Shown piece by piece: positions 22,801 to 35,628 of a stretch of DNA of 64,000 bases (position 1 is its first letter; every line of letters starts with the position of its first letter). A program made the position numbers and the translations under genes. The notes under the pieces were generated by a model, which was given only the letters and a program-made list of their open reading frames with translations, did not search any database and had not been told where the DNA came from. The DNA comes from Acephala macrosclerotiorum (taxonomy: Eukaryota > Ascomycota > Leotiomycetes > Helotiales > Mollisiaceae): positions 165,848-229,847 of the forward strand of contig MU119271.1 of NCBI GenBank assembly GCA_014904845.1, read 5' to 3'.

Positions 22801-25300
22801 TTGCTTTGTGCAAGACTTTCTTTTGAGATTCTTTTTCTGCCAACAAGGCAGTCTCATTCGTGCCGTTGGAGTCTCATTCTTCTCGGAAGCGTGCGAAGTG
22901 TTGATGGCGAGACGTTTGGATTTCGTGAGGGAAGAGGAATTCGGTGTGTCTCGAAATGGAAGGAAGGAAAAAGCTTATCTTGGCCCTGGGAGGTGTGGAG
23001 GGCTGACAGAGATCCCTGGGAAGGAAGGAGCTGCCCGTAGATTTGAGTTCTTGGTTCTTGGTGAAACTTTGCTTGAAACGGAGGATTATTGATGCTTAGG
23101 AATATGATTATGAAGATGATGAATAAAGCTGTGATACTGGTGGATATGGAAGAGGAGGAAAATGGACGTGGGGAGGGACCACCGCATGTGTGAGGCAGAA
23201 AGGAAGTTTACGATGCGTGGACGTGGAGACATGGCTGCTCGCCTCGGAAGATTTCTTCCAAAGAAATCGGCAGTGTGTGCTTCTAAAACCCTAAACTTGT
23301 TCTCGAAGACCTGCTTTTGGTATCTCCGAGCACATGTTCAACTGCCATGTTTCACTTTGTCTCTTCATGATTAGTTCCAATCGGGGACTTTGGGGTATAA
23401 TTTGGCATGTCTAGTCTTCCTTCAGACCTGCTGTAGGTACTGTGATCAATGCACTCGACCCTCGTTCGTGTCGCACAAAGCCATCCCCTTCTCAAGGAAT
23501 ATATGCGGCCGGATCATTCTGCCGTGGTGGGCAAGAGTTTGCACTTTGAACGTCTCTCCAGTTGTCCCTGACTGGCTCCATCTTTTGATCAATGGCCCGT
23601 CTCAAGTGCCGCGGTGTCCAAATGAAGATCGACGTCACGGCAGTCTGCAGAGTTCGAGACATCGTGAGAGACAGAAAGCTTCTGGATCCACACACACAAA
23701 AGCCATCGAGATCGGGGAGGACAAGGTTTACCAAGTTACTCCGAGATAGCAGAACGGGGGAATACTGGAAGATATATTGAATGCGGAAATGACGAAAACG
23801 TCGCAATATGGCAGACGTTTCGCTACGCCATGTGGCGTATTCCATTTCCGTAGGGAGAGTTTATATGATGCATCTTATATGTCCCAGATGTCGGGTGCTA
23901 GCGAGATGAGATAAGTGGTTCGTCAACTATTGATATTCATGAAAGCTCAAAGTAGATGACCTTCTTTGGGCTGTTCAAATTGACAGTTCTTGTTCTGGAA
24001 GGCTTGGGACCCGCCAATAGCTGAATCGGAGATTCTTTTCAATGGTTTCTGTGCACCTACCGCAGTAGGATCCTGTCAAGCCTTAGACGAGAAAAGGAGA
24101 AAGCGTGGGGAGGCATGTTTCTCTGGAACTGCAGAGCACTGACTCGGGGAGCAAACATATCGGCTCTGCAAGTCTGCTGCAGCTGTCAGTTGTCAGTTCT
24201 GTTCTGGAAACACGTCCCACAGGCCCTCAACGTGGAAACGGAGTTCGTTTAAAGTTTCGTAAACAGTACGAAGATGGGTATCATATGGATTAGGGCTTCT
24301 GACCCGACGATGTCTCAACGGCGAGCAGGGTATCTTTGAAGAATTGTCCGATACTTTAGCGGATCTCACGATACCCTGCCCAACCAGAGCTGCATCTACA
24401 GTTGAGACCCTGGCCAGCTGGCTAGGGTGGACTGCTCCGAGAAGGCTTGAGTGGCTCCAGAATCGCGGGTGACGGGCGGGACGGTGGTTCTCAAAACTCA
24501 GGAGGATGTGCGGTTGGATTTCTGCACCAGCGTTCCTGGCATGGCATGCTGATGCAGGATCCACGCCGCTCACAATCAGACAATGGGGGCAGATGTAAGA
24601 TCTTACAATACACGTGCAATCTGCGATAATACGGTGATTGCGCTGCAGAACCGTCGGACCTATAATTACGTTGGCAATAATACCTCGACGGCCAAAGTAT
24701 CACAGACTTCCGCGCACGAGTCACTGTATGTTTGAGCTTTAAGAAGAACTGTTCCCTGACTCTAGAGCTGCATTGGGGAGCTGCTGCATCAGTTGTCCCC
24801 GAGCACATGCCAATTGAAGACTACCGTGGCTCACTAATGCACTGCACCGCGCTGCGTTGTGCCCCAGTCTCTCGGAGCCATGAACTGCACGAGGAATAAA
24901 TCTATATGTCCAGTACCTCCGTCGTAGTATGTTGTGGAGTTGCTGCAGACGCAAGCTAGCCACGGCGTGCGGTAAGGTGAGTCTGGTCTGTAAGGAACCA
25001 CGGAGACACCGCTGAAGAGGGAGGGGAGCAGTACACGAGGAGTTACTGTACCGTACCAGCAAACAGTGCGCCACCACATGCCACCGTCACGACAAGTCAA
25101 GCCTCGAAATAGCGTTCGAGGGGCGTTCGGGAGATGTCGCCAGAGGTCATGCCTCTGGGTCCTCTTCTTGGGCCTCGCCTGGCTGTTCGGTGTCTTGGGG
25201 GATGCTCGGCCACGCTGAGGATCACTCTAGTCCTTCCTGGTACGAAGTACTGTATCTTTGAGGTAAAATTATCCTTGGTCTTCTTCGCAGTGCTCAGACC

Positions 25301-25330
25301 CCACCCTACCCTACCCTACCATACCCTACC
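25301..25330 (+). repeat. CCCTA microsatellite
   Basis: About five CCCTA units, one with an ATA interruption. It is the first of several short tandem blocks in the leader region of the RING-PH-vWA gene. Confidence 0.7.
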
Positions 25331-25462
25331 TCACCTAGCCAGCTCCTCCCCCCCCCTGTTCCTCTCGCTGCTCTCTCTCGTGGCGGTCCTGCATGCACTG
25401 GCAGGCTTCCCACCGAATGACCGCGGCACTGGCTCGCTGCTGCACGTCGAATCACGACCTCC

Positions 25463-25485
25463 CAGGGCAGGGCAGGGCAGGGCAG
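25463..25485 (+). repeat. GGGCA microsatellite
   Basis: Four AGGGC/GGGCA units in a row, followed by CAGCAGCC. Confidence 0.7.
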
Positions 25486-25911
25486 CAGCCAGGGCCTCTT
25501 ACCAAAACTTCTCCCACCGAGATCACATTCCTCCGCCTCTGCCCACGAGCAAGAAAAAGCCCGAGCGACCGTGAGGGCAAAACATGAATCGGACTCTCTC
25601 TATGGAACGGCCGTGATGCCTGCCGAATTGGGCCGGCGGGGCCTAGAGTCATGGGCAAACCAAACGTCTAGTCCAGCCACTACGCTCTTCTCGCCATGCG
25701 CTCCTCTTGGTCCATGGTCCCAGTCCTTCATCTATCTCAATTACCCAGTCTACCACTGCAGTGCCATACCCAGGTCAATTCACCTCGCACTACATACCTA
25801 CTGGCATGCTAATATCTGCAACTTGACATATCAATTCCTTTGTCAGGTACGGTCCCTGACCGTCGACGGCTTTGGCGACCCTTTCTCACCCTGGTCCCGT
25901 CCCCGCCTAGA

Positions 25912-26012
25912 CTTCCATTTCCATTTCCATTTCCCTTCCCTTGAACCTTCCCTTGAACCTTCTCACTCCACTCCACTCGCCTGCTCTCCACCAGACCAGA
26001 CCAGACCAGACC
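25912..26012 (+). repeat. Clustered pyrimidine and CCAGA microsatellites
   Basis: TTCCAT repeats (25912-25935), CCTTGAACCTT repeats (to about 25963) and four CCAGA units (25990-26012) lie within 100 bp. They are probably transcribed as part of the 5' leader of the gene at 26479. Confidence 0.65.
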
Positions 26013-26478
26013 ACAAAGAACCGCTTCTCTGAGCTCGAACCACACCAGTCCACCAGACGACGACTGTGCGCCATTCTGCCTGACATCCGTCTTTGAATCC
26101 GGTCCAACGGTCCATCGTGAACGCTCAAGTCAGTCGCAGATCCCTCATGCTGTTCTCTGCACCCCTTCTTTAGTTGATGCCCGGCTTCTATAATACCTGC
26201 GGCTTGTCTACTTTGGTCAACATTGGTATACATAAACTACTCGGCACCCCTCATCCTTCCAAAATCGACCCTCCGTCAGGCTCTACCGCACTGTATCGTC
26301 CTTGAAACAGGAGTTTGCGGGCCCGCCAGAATCTAGAAGCAGTTAGGGACTTCACTGCCTCCAGACCCAAACACTGGTCTCCCCATACTGGGGGACAATT
26401 GCGAGTCTGCGACTAGACTTGCCGTTCGCCGCGATATAGATTCGACGGTCCGGTCTGCAACGAGGCAGACATTGATAC

Positions 26479-29400
26479 ATGTCGAAAAACTTCTTCGGCC
26501 ACGCCTTCTCCACCAATCGAACTCCACCCCTCCCCAGAGACAAACCGGCCGCCACAGCCAAAGAAAAAGACGAGGCTTCGCTGCTGTATGAGCTTGGACT
26601 GCTCAACGACTCGGATAAAAGAACAAGGAGGCGAGAGAAGGACAGGGACAGGGAGGAGGAACCTGGTGGAGCACGCGTTGCAGGATTCCATCCTCTAAAG
26701 AGTATGCACCAAGTCTATTCCATTTTTATCCCCTTCTCCGCCCCCTCCAGCCGACTGAACATTTGGTGATCCCAACTTCATATCCACCTCGACCTTGTAC
26801 TGACATAGAATTTCTTCTTCAGACTCCTCTATGTTTGTTGATGCTTCCCGAGGGACATCCAGACAGTATCCTCCATCAGTCGACTCGAACTACTCGAACC
26901 AAAGCAAGGGAAGCGGTGATCTGCGCAAACGAGCAGGTGGTGGAATGGCAGGTATGCTGGACACAGACAGGAGTCGTACACGGCGGGAGAGGACATTTGT
27001 TGGGAGTGAGTGCGCTGTCTGCGAGGAGCCGTTGGAGCACACCCTTCGTGGCGAGCGAATACTTCAATTCTCGTGCGGTCACGTCTCACACGAAGCCTGC
27101 TTCTACGAATACATCAAGGAGTTCGAGTCACAGTATTGTCCGACATGTAACGCGCCATTGGGGCTTGACACGAGTAGGGGAGGAAATGTGCTGGACATTG
27201 GTAAGAAATTCGAAGCCGGTTCGTGTCCCCATACCAGAGAGCTGATGGCGTTTTCCTCTCTAGAGAAGCTAAGTTCTATTGTGCGATCAGTATCAGCGAG
27301 CGACCAATCGACAAGATCAAATCAGACCCCAACGCCGACAGCGTGGGATAGCCAGACTGTCCGACCTCAAAGCAGAGAATCATCCGCCAGACCTCAGCCT
27401 CGCGATAATAGGGACAGCAGCAGAGATTCTCGGGATAGCAATAACGGTGGTGGCAGCAGCAGAGATAGCAGGGACAGTCGGGATCGTGCGATGAGATACG
27501 TGCCCAATTCGCGGACATCACATACTCGAAATGACTCCGAAGCTACTGGGGCTGCCTCATCAGTTGGATACCCAGAGACCTCAGTGAGCGGTCCTCCGCG
27601 ACGCCACGATTATGATGTCCAATCGATGGAGACGAGCTTAATGAGCCCAAGAGCGAGTGTCACCAGAAACCCGATTCCGCCTCCATCTGTCAGTGTGCGA
27701 TCGGAATTTCCAACCCTCAATCGGTCGCGCCAGCAGCAAACCCTCACTTGTCTCGTCACAATCGAGGTTCCCGACAACAAATGGCGTCCTGATCCTGATG
27801 ATTTGAGAACCGCTCCTCCAATTCCTCCCGTTCGGCCAGAAGATACATATGCTAGACCGCCCTCTCCTGCACAAAGCGCTCCTCGATTCTATCCTTACGA
27901 GCCTCCTGAGGTGTTGGAAGAAATCACAGAAAGTCTTCGAAATAGGGTCGAAAATTGGCATGGCTTGGATTTCAACAGGTTTGCACCAATGCTTGGCAGC
28001 TGAAAATAGTACTGACCAATCAATAGATTCGGAAAGCTGCGACTATATGGTACTATTCGAGTTGGAAAGGACATGAAATCATGGCAGGAGCTGGAATGCT
28101 TTCTCTTCGCTGAGATGCTCATCTGCGTCAAAGAGAAGAAAGTCGCAATCCCACAACAATGGGATGACCCGAACTCACCACGCAAGACCACCAGATGTAC
28201 CCTCAAAGGTTCTATCCTGATCAAGAAGCATTTGAACGAGGTCATTGAAAGTGGCAGTGGTAAAGCTCAACTTGGTCAGACAGAAAAGATTACAATGTCT
28301 AATCTTCGACCAGCAGACGAGAACATTTTGACACTCAGTCTCTCAGTGGCTGAATTGCCATCATTCCATCTCAGATTCGAGAACAGGAACCAGTTGAAAC
28401 TCTGGCACCAGGCTCTACTCGACTTGAACGCGGTGGAAGGTTCCCCGATACGGAGCCCAGATTATGACCTTTCAGAGACGGAAGAAGAGGACTGGCAACG
28501 AGTATCGAATCAAAAGCGTGTCTCATCGCTAAATTCGTCTTCGTATGGAGGCCCACGATCAGTCACCACAGCGCCGACAGAATATACTAGCGCGACGAGA
28601 GCAATACAACTTCCGGCGGCCGTACATGTCCCCGTTGACATCGTTGTGGTCATCCCAGTATCATCGTCGATGCAAGGAGTCAAGATCAGCCTCGTCCGGG
28701 ATGCGTTGAAGTTTATGGTCCAGAATCTTGGAGACCGTGATCGCATGGGCTTGGTCACTTTTGGATCTAGTGGAGGAGCTGCACCTCTTGTTGGGATGAC
28801 TACGAAGACATGGAACGGGTGGTCCAATATTCTCACCTCGGTCAGACCTGTTGGACAGAAGAGCCATCGTGCGGATGTTGTTGACGGTGCCAATATCGCA
28901 ATGGACCTGCTCATGCAGCGAAAATCGAGCAATCCAGTTGCCTCAATTCTCTTGATCAGCGATTCCTCTACCTCAGATGCTGAGAGTGTCGATTTCGTTG
29001 TATCAAGAGCTGAAGCTGCGAAGTAAGTCAATTCAGATCCTCGCAACTTATGATATCTAACCAGCACAGAATAGCGATCCACTCCTTTGGTCTTGGCATG
29101 ACCCACAAGCCAGATACCATGATTGAACTATCGACTCGGACGAAAGCTTCCTACACCTATGTCAAAGACTGGATGATGTTACGAGAATGTCTCGCAGGCT
29201 GTCTCGGCGCAATGCAGACAATGTCTCATCAAAATGCTAAGCTGAAGTTACGACTACCTGAAGGATCGCCAGCAAAATTCGTCAAGATCAGTGGAGCCTT
29301 GCAGATTACGAAACGAGCAACTGGCAAGGACGCGGAAGCCTCCTTGGGAGACCTCAGGTTCGGTGACAAACGAGACATTCTAGTTCAGCTCGTCATCGCA

Positions 29401-30303
29401 CCCGACAATGCATCACAGGAACAGCTCCCCCAGGACCCCTGGGAGTCTATCGTTTCTGGTCTCGAAGCACTCGGTGGACCCCTTGACAAAGAGGATGAAC
29501 GCACTGTGTCCATTGAGGAGGTTCCTCTCATCCAAGCCGACCTCACATGGGGCGACATTCTGCGGGACGGTACCGTAACCCACCTCCCACGCCCATCTCT
29601 GTTGGCGATCACGATGCTTCCTGCACCGACGACACAGCAACAGAAGAAATCACAATGGCCTAACGCACCTCCAATTCCTCCACACCCACTTGTCGTACAA
29701 CGACGCATGGAACTCCTTACCTCCGACATGCTCACCCGAGCACTTACTCTCGTTTCTCGAAATCAGCATGATCGTGCCCAGCATCTCCTTAACGAAACCC
29801 GTTCAATTCTCAAAGGCCTTGGGAAAGGCGGCTTACCTCCGATACCACCAACTCCCCAAATCAAATCACCGCCTAACTTTGCAATTCAAACCGATAACTC
29901 GTCTCCTACATCAACCGCCACCCCTGACCGCCGTCGAACTCCATCGCCAACCTCCGCCCACACCGCTAACTCTGGTCACACCTTCCCCATCCCTCGCCAT
30001 CATTCCAATGATGCTCTCTCAATGGGTACAGCTGCTGGCATTGACCCAAATACTGTTGCAGCCCTCGATGCTGAACTTGAGTCGAGTCTTGAATGGATCA
30101 ACCATCCTGCAGTATTCGGAAGAGATAGCAGGAAAGCTGTCCTTCAAGCCATCGGCGTCATCAGCAGTCAACGCGGTTACACATTCCGTACACCCGTCGA
30201 AAGTCTCTGGGCGGGTCGTGTCGGTGGCGTCAAACGCTTGACCGAACGCAGCCGAGAATGGCGAGAGGAATCAAGTGAAGGCGGCATCATGGAGGAGTCT
30301 TGA
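26479..30303 (+). CDS. RING-PH-vWA protein, Far1/Ste5-like architecture
   Basis: Exons 26479-26701, 26823-27978, 28027-29022 and 29070-30303 (introns 121, 48 and 47 bp) give 1202 aa. Order: basic/acidic N-terminus; RING-type zinc finger at about 138-183 (CAVC, then SCGHVSHEAC, then CPTC, eight ligands present); Ser/Arg/Asp-rich linker with SRDSRDS repeats (about 225-290); a PH domain at about 460-595 ending in the usual Trp (LKLWHQALLDL); a vWA domain at about 660-830; a beta-rich segment and a helical C-terminus. The vWA metal site DxSxS reads PVSSS, so the first Asp is missing. Yeast Ste5 combines RING, PH and vWA as a pheromone MAPK scaffold; a comparable scaffold or ubiquitin-ligase role is inferred from architecture only. 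An unusually long upstream non-coding region precedes it. Confidence 0.85.
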
Positions 30304-31490
30304 ACGCCAGTCCTTTCGACATTTTGTTCCCTGTTACAAAAACCCCAAGAGTCCTTATATACCATCATGGATCCGGTCAGGCGGTGTCTTGATACGACTT
30401 TGTTTATTTGCCTTGCTACGATGTACCACACGCACCAAAACGGAATTATATAACGACAATCACGAGCTGGCGCGTCTCTGTTATACATTGCACATTACTC
30501 ATTTGATATATATCTATCCCCTTTCTATACTTGTATCATACTTGATGAAAGCCGTTTAGCGATCGCAGCAGGCATTTTTTATATTGGATATCACATACCC
30601 TTCTGTTTTATGTTTTCGTTTGACGTTCTGGGTTTTCTGTTTTTACTTGTTTCATTGGTACGATAGTCAATTTGGTAGGAAATCTCAGGCATAAGGATAG
30701 CCAAGGGAATAGTTGTTTGATATGATCGATGCTTTTCTGGATATAGTCAAATACGAGGTGGAGAAACGTTATGACCCCGAAAGACCTGAAAAGCAAAATG
30801 TACGCCCGGGGATGAAGAAGGATGAGGGATGAGGGATGAGGGTACTGTACGTCATCGAGGCGAAAGAGCTAGGCCGTGTTTATATGGGAGGAAAAGGATG
30901 GGTAGACGATATCGCCACCTGTGGGATGAAATGGAATGGAATGAATATTTTGAGATCATGACTTTTGCTCCTTGTACTCTCTTCCCTGTTATTCGTCTCT
31001 ATCTTTCGTGTTGCGAATTTTTTGCGTCTTGTTCTATACTTGGTTTTGCGTGCTGAGAATATGAAGTCACTAGCTTCGAAGTATCTTCTGTTGCTATTGT
31101 TTATTGCTAGTTGTAGGAATCAATCCTATTCTAAGTGGGCGTTTGCATGTGCCTTTTGGTTAGGGTTTCCCGTTGTGCGGGAGACCTCAAATTCCATGGT
31201 TGGAAACGGGAGTCTGGCGAACCATAGTTCAGTCCAGATATTGAGGAGGAAAAAGGTCCTACTAGTCTTTGGGTTATGTTTTTTCCTTGGTATCTATCGC
31301 TGTTTGAGACCTAAGTATCGTCTTTGTTGAAATCCGAATTTCCATCTCAATCCTGCTGGTCGAATTTTTTAGGTCTGATTCTATTGTTTTATAACGCGGA
31401 AATTAAGCGTTGGGATTCGACATCGCATAGGCCAATCGTCAATCAAAGAAACACGTATGGCGCATCTCTCACTTCACGATTGTCAAGAGC
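30304..31490. other. Intergenic, no gene seen
   Basis: 3' region of the RING-PH-vWA gene and 5' flank of a hypothetical gene. Open frames at 30829-31330 are short and without motifs. GATGAGG repeats about three times near 30822. Confidence 0.45.
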
Positions 31491-32141
31491 ATGGCAGCAG
31501 TAATGAGCAAAGCTTCATCCATTGGGATTTACTCGAGCTATCCCCTCTGGCGAGGCCGCAAATGCCCCAAGTCCAAGAGAACGAAACACAAGAGCATCAC
31601 TTCTGCAAACCATATTCCGCCTCGCGAATCAAGTGCTGATCTTAGATCGGCTTTATTGTGCATGACGCACCTCAAGGCGGTTCCAGGATGCCCTGGTATA
31701 ATATGCGACGCCAACCGCAAAGCCGATGCTTTCTTGCTACGAACAGGGATGACAAACCAGGCAAATGATCGGTTGTTGGAGTCACGGATTCGAAGGATTG
31801 AAGGGGAAGAGGTACGAGCTCTTGACTTGGATGAGGGATATCAGAGGATTTTAGATGACGTTGCGAAGAGGAGGGAGGGGAAAGATGAGTTGGAAGGGGT
31901 TGTTGGACGAGGAGGGAGTCCTTCGCTGCAGTTTGCTGCTCGGGAGGATCGTGCACCTCCTCTTCCACCTCTACTACCTCAAGAATGGCATACGGAGAGA
32001 CTCGGAGATGTTGAGGTTTTTCCAGGGGTCCAGGTCCAAATCCTGCCCGCTCCAGACGACTTTCTCAGCAAGCGTGTTTGTACCTGCATCGCGCTATTTG
32101 GTGGATTCCTTTGGTTTCTTTACTGCGTGTTCAGCAGCTAG
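31491..32141 (+). CDS. Hypothetical protein with C-terminal membrane anchor
   Basis: One exon of 216 codons. The N-terminal third is basic. The middle is acidic and helical (LDEGYQRILDDVAKRREGKDEL) and followed by a Pro-rich segment (APPLPPLLP). The last 20 residues form a hydrophobic helix (CTCIALFGGFLWFLYCVF), suggesting a tail-anchored protein. An upstream exon is possible, because the first 60 residues have odd composition for a start. I recognise no family. The following 395 bp up to 32536 hold no gene. Confidence 0.5.
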   Translation: MAAVMSKASSIGIYSSYPLWRGRKCPKSKRTKHKSITSANHIPPRESSADLRSALLCMTHLKAVPGCPGIICDANRKADAFLLRTGMTNQANDRLLESRIRRIEGEEVRALDLDEGYQRILDDVAKRREGKDELEGVVGRGGSPSLQFAAREDRAPPLPPLLPQEWHTERLGDVEVFPGVQVQILPAPDDFLSKRVCTCIALFGGFLWFLYCVFSS

Positions 32142-32536
32142 CTAGGAAAGGAAGCGGGAAAACGATTGCTTTGAACTCTTTTAAAGTGACATATATTTAA
32201 ATCATGTGGTGCCACCCAAAGCATATAGGTAAGTCCGGGAAAGCAAAGAATTAGAAGAATGGGGCTGATGCGGGTATATCCGCAGTTCGCATCCAAAGTA
32301 ATAGAACAAAATGATGGAGGTAGAACGTTACGCCAAACCGAATTAGGTACTAGCAAATTCTCATTCGGACTGCTGGTTTAGATCTGAGATAACGACGTAC
32401 AACTAAGTCAAATGAAATTCCTTCAAAGGTTTACATAATATATTCAACTTCCAAAGGCATTCTATGCAGAATTCAAAGTAATATATATACCTTTTAAGTC
32501 ACGAACTATTCAATACCTCTCGGAGTTAAGGGAGCA

Positions 32537-34075
32537 ATGGATCGATTGAGAAAAAGATACGGCGCCAGAGGGCTGCCTGAGGAAGACGATGTAGAGATGG
32601 GAACCATGAAAGGCTTTCAGGAACAAGAGCAAGAACGACAGCAGAGCTCCTTCTCGAATGGATTCGCGTCAGGTCACATGCCTGTTACTGGTGGTTCGTC
32701 CATGACAAGAGGCAATGGATCTAATTCGTCAGGATCCCGTGGGATGTTGGAGAACTATTCGACCAATCTATGGCGCGGGCAGACGCAGAATAGCGTCCCT
32801 AGCCATAACCTACATAGAGCGGGTCACTTCACAAACAGGGAGGTGGTCGTGCAGAATGTCCCAAGCATGGCAGGAAATTCTGGTACATCACATTTTGCTT
32901 CGCAGAACCCGTATAGAAGTCTTGGAGCTCAACCATTTTCTCATGGAGGATACCGAATGTCCCAAAGCTCTTGGGGCAACCAGACTTCGGTCCAAACTAG
33001 AGCACCGCCAGGATACCCAGGAACAAGAATTGCAGGACATCACCAGCGGCCTCGGCACCCAAAATCCCCAAGACCATGGGATAATGAAAATTCTACAGAC
33101 AACCAAAGGCGTCCGTATTCACACTCTGCCCTGAGGCCACACCTGTCACCGCCAAGACAGCAGCTACCAGAATCTTTAGGATATGGCCAAGGGCCACAGC
33201 AGTCGCAATTTCCCCCAGGATATCAGGCGTTTTATAACTCATTGAACAATGAGCATCGAGACCCTACTAGTAGAAACTCGCAGTCGAGTAGGGACTTTGA
33301 AGCGGCACAAGCACTCAGCAACCTCTCAGATTCAGAACCGCCGGTGTATCTCGGCATCATACATCGCATGCCAGTAGACCTTCTTGATCGCTTCGAGGAA
33401 ATAGCATTGAGGCGTCCGCCAACGCCTCCTGATCTTCCGGAATTTGATGACGATGTCCGAGAGGTGACGAGAGAACCATTTGAGCCATTCAAGAATGGTG
33501 TCACGTCTCCTGGAATGTACGAGATCTTCAAGGACTTTTGAGACAGGAGGAGGGACTGGCCAGGAAAGCAGGCTTGGGACCTCACCGAAACACTTCTACG
33601 AGTTCAGCAAGAAATAGTAGATGATGCGAAGAGACGAGATTTTCAGCAGCAGAGAGCATATGGTGGGGTTAATTTGATGGCCATTGCAAGCATGACGACT
33701 GTAGATGTCTCGGATTCAAGAGGACCTTCCCAGAACGATATATGGAGCTCACGAGTGGTTGGGTTGTTAGACGAAGGAGACGAGGCTGGTTATTCATCGG
33801 ATGCTGGACCATCAGCAGCTGAAGTTGAAAGCACGAGAACACAGAATGAATGGGCTGGGAATAGCACGAACGATGCTACAACATCAAGCTCTGGCTCTTC
33901 AAATTCTCTCGTTGCCCCGAATGGACTCTTAAATGACTTAGTTTTAGTAGGAGATCGATCTAGGTCTCCCGGCCCTCGTCCTCAAACAAAGGATGGCTTC
34001 GACGATGTTAGCGATGAAGAGAAAGGCCGTCCCAGGAAAAGATCAAAAGGTACGGAAATGGGTAGAGGACAGTGA
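32537..34075 (+). CDS. Ser/Gln/Pro-rich hypothetical protein interrupted by one in-frame TGA
   Basis: The frame is open for 334 codons from ATG 32537, meets TGA at 33539-33541, then continues open in the same frame for 177 codons to 34075. Both halves look coding: the first is low-complexity (Ser, Asn, Gly, Gln, Pro), with a conserved-looking block near its end (VDLLDRFEEIALRRPPTPPD). The sequence right after the stop (RRDWPGKQAWDLTETLLRVQ) is a normal amphipathic helix. The end is acidic then basic (PRKRSKG, a possible nuclear signal). A single CGA-to-TGA change would explain the stop. Alternatives are a base error, readthrough, or an intron at 33464-33571, which keeps frame but lacks a good branch site. 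No family recognised. Confidence 0.55.
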
Positions 34076-35628
34076 AGCTGACGTGATAGGACGGGAAACG
34101 TATTCAACGTCCGTTAAAATTGATGCAGAGATCATACTATCGTATCGCTAGCTTTTCCTGGACATCCAGGACCCCTCTTTTACTCATTAAGTGTTAGCGT
34201 CGACAAGGTTTGACCAATATGCCCCTTGGAATACTTCAGAAGCAATTGAATGTGGAACGAAATTGGAGTAGTCTGTGGCTCGAACGTGTTGCCTTATGGA
34301 GGGAAAGCTGTGGAAGGGAGGCATGATGTAATTCAAGAAATTACGATGCAGCAGAGAGATCTGCTTTGAAACTCAATAGGAATCTCCGAATTCAATCTGC
34401 AACCATACTGGCTTAAAAGCGATCCGTGAAGCAATGAAGTGAAAAGTGCAGGAACGTGGGCTATGTCAGACGATGAGACACTTTTTTGACTGTGAACTTG
34501 ACGTCCCCGCTGGTTCCTTTTCACCTTGTTAGACACTTGAGTCTTTGTTTCCCGCATATCTAGAGCAACGCGAGTCGAAGAAGGCCGATCTTCGAGTGGG
34601 CCAATAGTTTGAATCCCACCTCTTCGGTTGCTCGGGAGAATCGAGGGGACAATTATCATGTCTCGTCGGATATTTTGCCCCGCCTAATTTCACCTGCAGT
34701 AGTTCCGTAGACAGATTGCTCAATTCATGTGATAACTTTTCCCCTCTGCTGAAATCTGAACTCGATCTAGATATTGAAAAACTTGACTTATAATAATTGG
34801 TGTGGTTTCTTTGCTCGGCAAGTTGTGACCGAATATTGATTTTTGTGGTACTCGTGTTTGAGTCCGAGGACACATGCAGTTGTCCAAGCTATGCCAAGAT
34901 GGAATACTTTCATAGGACTTGCCTGCTCTTGACCGGTGCTTAGCCCTCTTCTTCTCGGAGCTCGGCAGAAGTATGGTCGGGACAATAATCATTACGCTGG
35001 GTCTGATGCATCTGAACTTTTCGGTTGACGGTACGGGTAAGGCCCACAAGCCACTGGCTTTTACCAATCGCAACCATCATTCTTCGCGAAGTCTAGCCTT
35101 AGGTCAAAGCTTCAAAGTTTGCGCTTTCCAATTTTGTTCAAGTTCAAGAATTTGATGCAGGAGCAAGTCCGAAAACCTTCAAGTGTTTGTTTAGGTGGTT
35201 CCATCTGCACCACGATGCTAATCGAGATGCTAAAGGCTTCTCATCCGAAGACTAAACCAGGTCGATCACTGTCGATTCCAGCCGCTTGTTCTAGGATACG
35301 ACGGCTCTTCGCATAAACATTAAGGTAGCCGTCCGTGCCTGGAAGCTAACTTCTTTCGCTTAAGTCTCGCCCCCCTTTTTCTCATGGCTTCATAACTATA
35401 GTCCCATTGTCCGTAACATGCTTAGGGAATTTGCAATTGACACACCCAAGTTCTCGTTACAAGCTATTCTTGGACATTGTGGGTTGTGAGCATTGGGGGT
35501 AGAACTAGTTTCCATTTTCTTTATGTAATTTCAGTGCAGAAAAGAATGATCTCAAGTCCATTCCTCCTCTCTAGATTCATCATTAAACCTTCTCAAATAG
35601 TCGAACTACTTTACCTTTCATCTCACTT
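34076..35628. other. Intergenic, no gene seen
   Basis: Overlapping short frames on both strands, none with a recognisable motif or splice pattern. Confidence 0.45.

Larger units (their letters stand above)
15189..26478. other. 11.3-kb gene desert
   Basis: I found no reading frame with a recognisable domain, convincing splice chain or signal peptide on either strand. Base composition is ordinary (not AT-rich), so this is not RIP-degraded DNA. It contains a G-run block at 19872-19899 and several microsatellites near the 3' end. Because the next gene (RING-PH-vWA) starts at 26479, the last kilobase or more is likely its long 5' leader and promoter. Long non-coding transcripts or unrecognised orphan genes cannot be excluded. 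Confidence 0.5.

Noticed and set aside
25301..25330. Telomere-like CCCTA repeats
   Set aside because: The unit is a pentamer, only about five copies long, and lies inside unique DNA far from the AT-rich end.
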